Below, piece after piece: positions 48,101-60,100 of a DNA stretch of 64,000 nt. How positions within the stretch are numbered: position 1 is the stretch's first letter; each line of letters opens with the position of its first letter. This DNA comes from Dillenia suffruticosa. Lineage: Eukaryota > Streptophyta > Magnoliopsida > Dilleniales > Dilleniaceae. A model generated the notes under the pieces. That model did not search any database and was not told where the DNA came from. It was given only the letters and a program-made list of their open reading frames with translations. A program made the position numbers and the translations under genes. Where the stretch lies: contig JAVTVX010000013.1 of the NCBI GenBank assembly GCA_033439265.1, positions 15,542,500 through 15,606,499 on the forward strand. Direction: 5' to 3'.

Positions 48101-51100
48101 TTTTTGATGAGTGCCATCATGCACAAATTCAAAGCAATCATCCTTATGCCCAAATCATGAAGGTGAATAGCTCCCTCTATGGCCATTTGGCTATCTTATT
48201 TATTAATGTGTAAAGTATCTTGATAATCTTTGTTAGGTCTTCTATAGTTCTTGTGGAACAATACGTCCTCGTATATTTGGCATGACTGCTTCCCCAGTTG
48301 TTGGAAAAGGTAATGTTATCTTTCAACTTCTGTTCAAGGTTGTTGTGCTGATGAACATATTAGCATGTCTTGAAGCAGAACTAAAAGCTGGTTTAAATCA
48401 TAAATCCAGGCAAGAACACTAGCAAAGTGTTTTTTTAATGATAATAGTTTGTTCAAGTAGCATGTTAGTGCTCAAGAAAGTTGTTATTTTCTGCAATGAA
48501 AGACTTTTCTTGTGTCAGCTCTTCAAATAATATTTTAAACTGAAATCTCAGCGACAACCGTATTTAAATCCCTGTTTAATCCACTGGGGGATGAAAGATG
48601 GAGGTAGGGAAGGCAGAACAAATTGATGACGTGTTGGAGAAAATGAACTTTCCTATCCCCCACTCTGAGCGCAACAATTACAGTGACTTCTTTGGTTACC
48701 TGGCTAAGAGTTGACGAATAATTAAAAAGACGAGAACAGTCATAAAACAGAACATGCATGCATACTTGGTCCTTAACTTCTTCTGACCTTGCCAAGAATT
48801 TCACGTACCTTCTACTACCTTGAGAGAAATTTTCCCGTGTTTCCTATGAGAGTTCAACAGGCCAGTATTTGCCCATACTTCCTATGACAGGTATCATCAT
48901 AGTTAGAAATTTTTGTTTTATTTTTCTATGAAAAAATAACATTCTCGTAATTGATGTGCTCTGGATGTATTGTTTTTGAGGTACTATGTTATTTGCAAGT
49001 TTATCATTATGACTTTGTTATATAATCCTTAGCTTATTATTTTTCTTTAACTTAATGTGATATGTTACCATTTCAGGTGCTTCTAATCAGGAAAAATTAC
49101 CAAAATGCATAAATAGTCTTGAGACTTTACTTGATGCAAAGGTGGGTAAGGAAGCCACCAGGGCTTCAGACACGTGCTAATCATGCGCTTTATCTGTTTA
49201 CTAGTCTGTAATATATGGATTCATTATGCTTTTAACCATGTGTGTTTGGTCTCAACTACAAGGCTTGTGAATAAGCCATGGCCTGGGGCTTGGTTGTGCT
49301 ATTCCAACATCTTTAAGTTTCACTTTATCAATTTCATGGCCAGTCCTAAACCTGGAGAAATGTGGCTAATAACATCTACAGATTCTAAGTTTCAAAAGAT
49401 ATTACATGGCCATTCTTTGAGATTGACGGCTATTTTGAGTTGGAAATCCTTACTCAAAATTACTTTTCTTCTTATTTTCATCTTGGGTTTCTAATTTTGG
49501 GGGACAAATTATCTTCATGGTCCTTTTGGCATAAACCTGGGCAGCAAAACAGGTCCAGTGGTCTTCACTTTGTGGCCAGTTTCTTGTACTAATTCTCCCT
49601 TCCTGTTTATAGGTTCATTTTGCTGAAGACAGGGAAGAATTAGAAAAGTTTGTGGCTTCTCCTAAAGTTAAAGTATATGATTATGGCCCAATCTTAAGTA
49701 GCACTTCCAGCACTCTTGACAATTATTGCCAGAGACTTGAGGATATTAAACGCCAGGTACTATAATGTACCATCATCCATGTGAGAATCCTTAAACATGC
49801 GAGTAAAAGGGAAGAAGCTCACTTCTTTTTTCTTTTGATTGGTAAGAACAGTGTATATCAACTCTGAGCACTAAAACTGATGACCATAGCAAAAAGCAGC
49901 GTGTAAAGAAACTTCTCTGGAGGTTGCATGATAAGTTAGTTTTCTGTTTGGAAAATCTTGGTCTGGTGGGAGCCTTACAAGTAAGTTCTTATGATTGTTG
50001 TTCTTGGTTTCTCTGTTTTGTGTATTGGCCTTTTTTGTTGGGTTATATTTTCAATTTGATGAAATACTTTATATGCGTTTCCTTGACTCCATCTTGATGA
50101 TTTAGTTGCTGATTCCATCTGGGTTTAGCATTCTAGTTTTTCAACATGAGCTAGTGCTTGTGAAAGTTTGCTATGTTTGGATAAAGTTTACAAGATGAAG
50201 AGGCATGCTACTAAGTTAAAAGCATATGGTTGCCATATGTTCGTTGATATGTCCCAATGCTAAAACATAACTGGTGCAAGGATCTCAACAACCTTTCTTG
50301 CACATTGATGCACTCGAGCCTCATAAAATGCAAGATATTGTGAACAACCTTTCAGGTTGTGTTGAATTAGGTGGCATACTTGGATGACTAGTGCGAGTGG
50401 ATTTAAATCATGGTTGCACTTATAGTTGGATTTAGGTTGTGGTTGTAGTGTTTCTAATAGAAAAGGAAGAACATTAGCTGTTGGAAAGAGGTGAAAGAAT
50501 TGCGGAGAATGGCAAAAGAGTAAATTCACACTCACAAGTACATCGTATTTAACATAGAGAAAAAAAGCTATCGACGTGAAGGAGCTCCCAATTCTTGTAC
50601 TATTGATCTCCTTTCTGAGTAGCTATCCTTTTTCTCATTGTTTGACTTTGATTGCATGTCACACCCCATTCTTAGAGCATGATTGGTGCCGGGATCTTCA
50701 TAACCCATCTTGCCTGTTAAGACTTGCGCTAGCCCCAGTCATGGGCCTGAAACAGCAGTTCTGGTTCATGTTCACCAGAGTTTCAGTTTTTAGGGGTTAC
50801 AGTTGATGGTTCTGGTCTACATTTTTTATTATTTGGTTCTGGTGCTATTTTTTTTTTATTATTTTTCAACTATTAGATATTTTATATTAAAAATTAGATA
50901 TTTTATTTCACAATTTTATACATAGTCTGCAAAGAAACAAAGTAAGCATGTGTGTCCACTATGGAAAAAGGAAATAAAATAAAAGGGTTTGAATTAATTA
51001 TGAAAAATTAAGCTGCTTAAGTATCCCCCGGGAATTCAGAGGAATCAAAATCCAAGTAGTTCCCTTACCTTAATTTATAAACCTCCTTCAGGCCATTTAT

Positions 51101-54100
51101 GTTGTTCCTAAATCTACATCAAACAACTACCGGTTACTTTCTCTGTTGCATTCCTGTTGTCTTTGTAGAATATTAGAATTACTTTTCTTTTCAAAATTCC
51201 TGAATAGATTAACTGGAATTTTTCTTAATAATATTTTAACCATTTTTATTTCGTTCAATATGTTGAAATTTGGAGTGCAGAAGCTTTGGTGGTTGAGCTA
51301 GGGTTTTTGTGTTCGAGCAATGGATTGAAGGTTTTGTGTTTTATTTTGAAGGTTGACGAACAATAAAGAAGAAGAGAGTTTGGATTTGTGAGAATGAACT
51401 CAATATATTTCTTTGATGATGTATCAAATACAAATGACAAGAATTGAGACCATACTCAAGAATACATGAAGACAATTTTAGAGACTTAATGCTCTATTTT
51501 AAGACTAGTAGGAGACAAGCTCCAAGATATCTTACAAGTGAAGAAAAGAGCCTTATTTATAGGCTAAAAGGTCCTACTAGCCGGTAGACACAAAAACTAT
51601 CCGGTAGGCACAAACCCAAAAACTAGCCATTATAAATTCTGCCCATTCTGCCCCTAGCTGATTGGGCTGTTTTCTTGGGCTTTTCTTCACACTTTTGGGC
51701 TGCAAATTCTTACTCCTTTTTAACTAAAATATGGCTCATAATTTTGGCATAATTGCTTTCCCTTTGCTGAATCAAATGCTGCCTCAAAGTGGGCTTGAAG
51801 ATGGCTTGAATTGGACTGATTCTGAGAATAATTCTGGACCGATTATGGGCCAGCTTTGAGGGTTTGTTTTTAGCTCATTTTGACCCCTTTTTTCTTCTTC
51901 TTTTCTTGGACTTTTGATACACATTTGCTATCTAAGGTTTTGGCGGATTAGGGCAATATACTCGAGAGGCATCCATTCGCATGCCTCCTTGAATGCTTCA
52001 TCGTCACTTTCAACACTCCCCCTCAAGTCCGACGAGTGGAATTCCGTGGAGTCGTGACTTGCGAAGGTAGAGTCGGATGGTTGAGCTTCCTTAGCCTTCT
52101 TTTTCTTGTTCTTTTTCTTCCTTTTTTTTGGCCTTGTCTTTTGCTCCCCCTCAATGATTTGAGCGTTACAAGCTATATGCATTTGACCTATTTGTTGTGT
52201 TCCCCCTTGCTCCTCAATCGGAGATTCAATAGACAGACTCAGTGGTGCTTGCTCACCAGATTCTGCAAAATAAATTTTTTTTTTTACAAATTTCATATCT
52301 TTTGACATGTATGCCATATTAGTCTTAGGATTATAACAAATATCCATTTTTTCTTGGACCATATCCTAAGAATATACACCGTACTCCATTTATGTAGCAA
52401 ATACACCCAAATGTCCTAAGATGTTTGAAGTTTGGTTTGCTACTTCTAATTGTCTCTAATGGAGACTTGTCACTAAGTGATTCTTGAGAAGTACGGTTGT
52501 ACAAGTGTGTGGCGGTACTAATTGCATCACACAAATATTCATGAGTCATATTTGCATTTTCAAGTAGTGAGTATGCAAGCAGATGTATTTCTTCCTCATT
52601 TACAATGAGGTTTTCATAACTCATGATTTCTAATATTATGCCTTTTTAATTTAAAAAATTTTGAAAGCTAGGGCATATAATTTGTCTATCATCTATCCTT
52701 AGTGTTTGAATCGATACATTATACATCTCAGTGACTAGATGTAGTACTTTCTAAATGCATTATGTGCTTGTGCTATGCCTTTAAGCATATATACCTAAGT
52801 GTACTTAGAGAGGTTATCAATAAATGTTATGATATACTTGTATCCTTCTCTAGACATGCAAGGGGTTTCTCTAATATGACAATGCACATATTTAAATGCA
52901 TTTAAGTTTGGTTTGGAGCTTATACCTTTGTAGGGCAGTTCACTCCTCTTTTGATCCGGCCTTATTCCGTTTGGCTTGAGATTTGGATGAAGATCACATC
53001 TTTCTTTGGTGTGGTCTATCCTTTTGCAATGTGGGCACACGATCTCGGCGCGTTGCTCCTCCATTGTTGCTTTGAATCCGATAGCTTCCCTTGGAGTTCG
53101 GTTTTCCTCCTCAAGTCTCATAGAGTATTAGTATTATCGTCATAGCGATTTCTAAGAGGTGTCGATTTTTTCCTTTGGCTACCCCATTTTGTTGTGGGGT
53201 ATAAGGATATATTGTTTGGTGGACTATCCCTTTCTCTTGTAAGAATGTAGTGAAGTCTTTGCTCATTTAGTCTCCTCCATTATCTATCCTAAGCACCTTT
53301 AGATTAGCATTGTATTGTTTAGTGACATATACTAAAAAAGTCTTAAATGCTTCAAATTCTTGTGCCTTAGTGGTAAGCATAAAGACCCAAGTGTATTTAG
53401 TTTTGCAATCTATAAATGTTACGAAATATTTGAATCCTTTTCTAGATTCTATAGGTGAGGTCCAAATATCTAAGTTCTCAAGGTCAAAAACATTTTTATA
53501 CAATGTTTTTGAGATTGGATAATACACTCGGTTTTTCTTTTCAAAAATACATGCTTCACAATGCCCATCTTCACAATTTTTTGTTGGAAATAGGCTTTGC
53601 AATTACATGGATGACCTAATCTAGCATGCCACAAAACATAATCTCCTACTTGGCATGTTGTAAGAGCATGGTTGTTTTCATTTATGTAATATAGGTTGTT
53701 TCTTCTAAATCCTCTACTAATGAGGTTCAATTTGAGATCCTAAAAAACAACAGTGTTAGGATCTAATACAACTTTGCAATCTTGGTCTTTGGTCACTTGG
53801 CTAGTGGACATAAGGTTAGATGAGAACTTGAGAACATATAAAGCCTTTGCCTTTTTGCCAAAAATTTTTACTTCTCCAAGTTCTTTAGCATCTAGATTAT
53901 GTCCATTGGCTACTTTGATCAACCTATGGTTAGGGAGAGGTTTTAAATTTTGAAATTTGCTTTTGTCCCTAACCATATGGTGATCACATCCCGAGTCTAA
54001 TCACCAATGTTGAACTTTAGAGGTAGAGTTAGAACAAGTACCAGAATTGAGTCCGGGATTAAGTTCTTGTTTTAGCAGCACCCTTGTCACCGCTTCTTCA

Positions 54101-57100
54101 ATGGTTGACTCGAGTGATGTAGCTTGGATGGATTTGGAACTGTTGGAGTTGTTGGAGCTTCCTTGACCCCTCTTTGGCCTCAAGTGTGGATGCAAAAACC
54201 TGCACTTTTCTTTGGTGTGTCCAGATTTTTTGCAATGTGAACAAACTGATTTCTTGGCTGGTTGGGACACAAAATTGGCCTTTTGTTCTCCTCCAGCAGC
54301 TTCAAAACTGTGAACTTGAAGATGGGATTGAGCAGCCTCCTCGATCCTTATGTTTGCATCAGCTTGTTGGATCATATATTGGACCTCTTGGAATGAAGGG
54401 AATTCCTTCATCCTTTGGATTTCTTGTTTACATTGGAAGATTGTTCTCGAAGTGAGATGAGCAAGCTGAACATCATGTCTTCGTCCTCCTTTTGTTGAAG
54501 GATTTTTGGATCGGTGGTTGTTGGTCTTTGGGTGCGGAGCTCATTCCATAAATCTCCATGCTCACCAAATAGTGGGGTGAGTGTCTTTCCCTCCTTGAGA
54601 CCCCCTATTAGCCATTTGATTTCGTATATTCTCCCCAAGTTGGATTTTTGCCCATAGAGACTATTCATTTGGTCCCATGGAGCTTTAGCTATTGGAGCAC
54701 TAGTGACCAGCACACGATGGGTGTGGTCCATTGAGTTGGACAGCAGCCAGAACACCTGGTCTCCTTCTTTTTTCACTCTTTGTACTTGGGGTTAGACTCC
54801 TCCATAGGCTCCTCTGTGATGTGCTCTAAGAGTTCTCTTAGATTGAGAGACCTTTTTACTCCTTGTGCCCATTTATAGTAGTTGGTTGAGTTTAGAAGTA
54901 TGGAGGGGAAAGGGTGAGTTTGGAAGGAATCATGTGAAGAGGTTGGAATTGTGACCTGCTTATATCGTGTTATAACAATGATATCAAGAACACAAGTGTT
55001 TGAATAAAAATGATTGTGAACTTTTTGTATTGTATTTCAAGAATGCATTACAAAGGGATGACTATCCCTTGAGAGAAAATTAGAAGAATGTAGAGAGCTT
55101 AGACAAAGGAAGAAGAGATTGTTCCTTCATGCTCAAAACATTTGAGAGGTGAGACACCTATTTATATAGGAATGAGGCTTAACTAGCCAGTAGGCTCATA
55201 AACTAGTTGGTAGACACAAAAACTAGCCGGTAGAGACAAACCAAAAACTAGCCGTTATAAATTATTTCCAAAATACCCTTGGCTGTTTGGGCTGTCTTCT
55301 TGGGCTTTTCTAAGCTTCTTTGGGCTTCCATTTTGGAACCTTTTGGACTCCTTTTGTTGATCTTTAATTCCTCTAACCGTCCCAAGATAAAGCCTTTTCT
55401 TGCTGCATGAATTAGCCCACCAAAGTGGGCTAGAATCTGGACAGCCTGGATACCTTTTTTGGGCAGCATCTGCCTAGTTTTGGCCCATATTGTTCAGACG
55501 GTTTAGACCATGACTTGACTTCATTTTGAATTTTTGAGGACTTGGTTTAAGCCTTGAATGGTTGATTGTCTTGTTCTTCAACAGATGTGAGATAAATGGG
55601 AGTTTTAGGTTTCCCATTTATAGATTCGTCATAGATTTTGTTTTCCAAAGATTCCCTGAAAGTTGCTGCTATTTAGTTAATAAAAGGGGCATTTTTGGTC
55701 CTTTAATTTTTTTTTGAAATGTGAAAATTAATTAATCGTTATTGACTAGAATGCCCCTCCAACTAGTTGTTTTCTGACTATTAGGAGTAGTATTTTCTGA
55801 CTAAAAATCATGTTTGAGCAAAATGCCCCTCCAACTTGCCCTTTTCTAGGTGGCATTTGAATCATTTTCAAGCTTTTGAAAGAGAGGAGGGCAGCACCCC
55901 CTTTTTCTGGAATTTCAATTGAAGATACCACCATGAAGGAATTGACGATTCGTGTATGTTTCAATGAGGGTCCCGGTTTGGGTCTCATCACTATTTTAGT
56001 TTCGGTTCACAGTTAAATGGTTTCTACACGGTTCTGGTTCAACAAATTGTGAACCGGGCCCAGAACAGCTCGAGCTGGCTTATTCGCGGTTTGAACCCAC
56101 CGTGGCCAGGCTAACTCACGCAAACTTCTTAATATCTTATCTTAAGATGATTATCATTGAACTATAGTCCCTGTCCATGGCCAAGCATATAATTGGAAGT
56201 CTTGATTTATGTGTTGGTGTCATAGGATCATAGTACTTCTTTCTCCTGCTTAGAATATAGACAATTACATATTACACTTATTTATTTAGGGTTTTATGCA
56301 CAACTTAGGCCTCCATACCAGAAGATAAAAAATAATATAGCAAATCCTTGAAACAATACTTCAGGAAAAAATGATAGCAGACAAAACGACGGTAGCTTGC
56401 TATCTAAAAGTGTTAAAATCTCAATACCTGGAAAGAGGACAAAGGAGTCAAATCCCAGTGGATGGTTGAAAGTATTTTAAAACAAACATGAACTCCACGT
56501 AAAAGTCTTAAACCATGAAAACATCTCCCATTAAACACTATGAATCACAAAATTCATACCAGATTTTAAATATCATTTGAAAAATAAATGTTTATTGATC
56601 ATGTCATGTTTCAAAATGTAAATAATTGTTTTTGCTAAAAGTGATAATGATAGCTCATATCTGGTGATGGTTGACAGCAAACCAAGAGGACTTGGTTGAT
56701 ACCTTGGCCCCATCATGTAATTGAATGCTGTTGATGAGCCAATAGAGCCTTGCCATCATATAATTGAGTCGTTGATGAGGAGCCTAGAGGATTGAGTCCA
56801 TACCTTATCCTTTTAATATAATTGATATCAAAATCTCGCCATATATGTGCATAGGCAGCTCCCAAAGGGCAAAGATACTTAACATACAACCCCAGAAACT
56901 GTATGTCAAGTGCAATGCCAACGAGCTTGCATGGAAGTGGTACTCCTAGACCATTGGGTTCAGCAATAATAATATCCTCCAACATACCAAAACTACCCCA
57001 TTTTTCACGTTGAATTGGCCAAATCTGCAGAATTTGTTACTTTCTGTGGAGGATTGAACCTAGTAACTGGGTCCTCTGATCGCTATACACCATACGGCAA

Positions 57101-60100
57101 GCTCTTGTTCCATTCTCCATGCTTGCCTGTCCAACCTTGGCCTCAATGGATACCTAGTCAAAAGAGAACATGCTAATAGATCTGTCAATTTCAATATGTT
57201 AACCATGGGAATTACATGAATATCCAGTTTAGGAAAAAGTTCAGTATGATATTATCATAAACTGTTTCAAAGAATGCTTCCAAATCAAATTTGAAAGAAC
57301 ATCTTTAGAAAAATCCATGATAATTAAGAAAACTTCTATAATTGATTTTACAAAATTTTTCACATTTTGCAAAAAGTTTAAACTTTTGAAATTTCTAGTT
57401 TTTGGAAAGCAATTTATAAAAATATTTGTGAAACTATTCTATTCACTCGGTTAGCAATTACATCATATGATATGTTGCTAAATCATCTCATATATGTCAC
57501 TGATGCAACCTGATGCTATATATTGACTTATTGACCATGTTTTTCTCCAAGGTGAGTCACATTTTTGTAAGTGGGAATAGCTTAGAGTTGAATGAATTGA
57601 AGGCAGAAGGAAATTTCAGCGGTGACTTCTTATGTGATGAGTATCTAACACAAGCTGCTTCAGTCTTGTCATTTGATTGCACGACAGGTATAGTATTTTG
57701 CGTTGAAGCTTCTGAATGTTGTGAATTTCATTCTTAACATACTCATGTACTGCATCAAATGATATTGAATGCTTTTATGGAGAAACTTTTCTGTTCTACT
57801 CTTCGACTGGTAGGTGACAAAATAAAAGAGAATTTTTTAAAATTTGTTCTACTCATTTCATTAAGAGAATTACAATATATAGACATCAAGAATAATCAGA
57901 TCTCTTAATTCTAGGGTCTAATAAAGTAAGCATAATCAGATCCCTTAGTCCTAGGCCTATTACAAGTAAAATTATAGCATTAATTACAGTAAGAATATTT
58001 ACAACAATAATGAAAATTTTTAGAGAGCTAATCAAGAGATATACAACTATAACAAAACTAAATAAGGAAAGAAACAACATCGAGAAGATGACGATTCTTT
58101 CTTTCAGCCATACCATTTTGTTGAGTGAAAGGACAAGAACGTTGTGATATGATCCCATAACTTTGAAGAAAAAATTGAAATTCATTTGACCTATATTCAT
58201 CACCTGAATCAGATTGTAAGATTTTGATTTTGGTAGAAAATTGTATTTCAACTAAAGCAAGAAAGAATTTAAACACAGAGAAAACCTCACTTTTAGACCA
58301 AAGGAAATATACCCAAATGAAGCGAGTGAAATCATCGATAAATGTAACAAAGTATTTGTAATGTTCATGAGAAATTATAGGTGTAATACCCAATACATCT
58401 GTATGTACAAGTTCAAAAGGTTTGGTGGTTCGGGTTTTATGCAATGGAAAAGGAAGCGTTTTGCTTTTACCAAGTTTGCAAGATGAACAGTCAACAATTT
58501 CATTATTAGAAGAAGTCGAATTTTTATTTCCAAGTAAACTAGATTTAAGCAAGAGTCGAAGAACATGAGATTAGGATGTCCTGAACGTCTATGCCACACC
58601 TGATTATCACATTGAACAACATTACAAGCAACATAATTTGACACTGGAGAGGGAGATAAAAATAAAGGAAAAAGATGTCCCACTGTAGGTCTCTTCGCGA
58701 TCATCTTCCCGGACACTTGATCTTACACAAGACAATCAGAATTTGAGAATTGAACACTACAATTGTTGTCAACTAATTGACCAACAGATATAAGATTAGT
58801 AGACAGTTTAGGAGACACAAAAACAATATTTAAAGAGGCTGAAATATCACCAACAGCTGTGATAGGTAAGGAATTACCATCGGCGGTATGAATCTGAAGA
58901 TCGCCTTTGTATTTTTTAACATTATTTAATGGTAAGGCAGTGTTGGTCATGTGATTGGAAGCGCCAGAATCAAAATATCAAAGCTTAAGATTAGAATTTT
59001 TGTTATCTGAAAGGCCTAAAGCAAAAAGGGCAGAAACGATCATTTGTTGGACCATTTCAGAAGTAATAGAAGACTGACCAAGACTAGGGGCATTTGAGGA
59101 ACCAACCAAGACATTGTAGGCAGTTTCAGACTTCTTTGGAGGCCGAATGGAACAATCTTTGATGATATGCCCCGTTTTCTTACAATAATTACAAAATTTT
59201 TTAACACAATTAGTGGCTATGTGTCCAAATCCTTTGCAACCATAGCATTGGACATTAGTTATATTTCTGCCTCCTTTAGATCTCCCTTGAGTAGCGTAGG
59301 CAACAGGAATTAGAGCAGAATTTTGAGTTTTCTGCTCCAAGATAGCCTGTATAATTAGCCGTTGTTTTTCTCTAAAAAGCTCTCCTACATAAATATCCAA
59401 TAAAGGAACTGGTTCTCTGTTCATCAGGTTGGATCTAATTGGTTCAAACTCCCCCCTTAACTTCATTAAAAACTGGTCACGCTTGCTAGTCTCATGCACT
59501 CGTTGGATAGCAACCAGTACTTTAGGAGGTATACTTGCATACACAATATCAGTATACTCAGCCCAAAGATTTCCAAAGGAAGAATAAAACTCTTGGATTG
59601 ACATACTCCCCTGAATGAGTTGACCCAACTCGAGTTCCAATTGAAACTTTCATGCTGCATTGCTTTGATTGTAAATTTTCTTCAAGTGATCTCACATTTC
59701 TCTAGAGGTCTTATAAGGCTTGAGATTGAGAAGTATGGAGGGTTCCACACTTCCAAGGATCCAAGATATAATCTGAGCATCATTCACCTCTCATTTCACA
59801 TATTTCTCTTTCTTCTTCTCGTTGTTAGGTGCATGATCTGTCCAATCAATATGACCCCATAATTCCTTTCCCTTGACAAAGATCTAAAATTGGAACACCC
59901 AGGCAGAATAGTTCTTGCCATTAAATCGAACAAGAAAGTGTTCAGATCGTTCCAAAGATATGATTTCAACTAGAAACAAGAACTAAAAGACCAGATCCAA
60001 GAAAACAAAATAGAAGAACACGAAAAAAGGAACAAATCACTAAGATCTTGGAGATAGACATGGAACCAGACACAAGATAAAATGATCTTAGATTTTTGGC

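Noticed and set aside
40146-49980. DCL2 or another Dicer-like gene instead of DCL4
   Set aside because: [37 protein letters not shown] and [12 protein letters not shown] follow the DCL4 pattern; DCL2 has different residues at these places.
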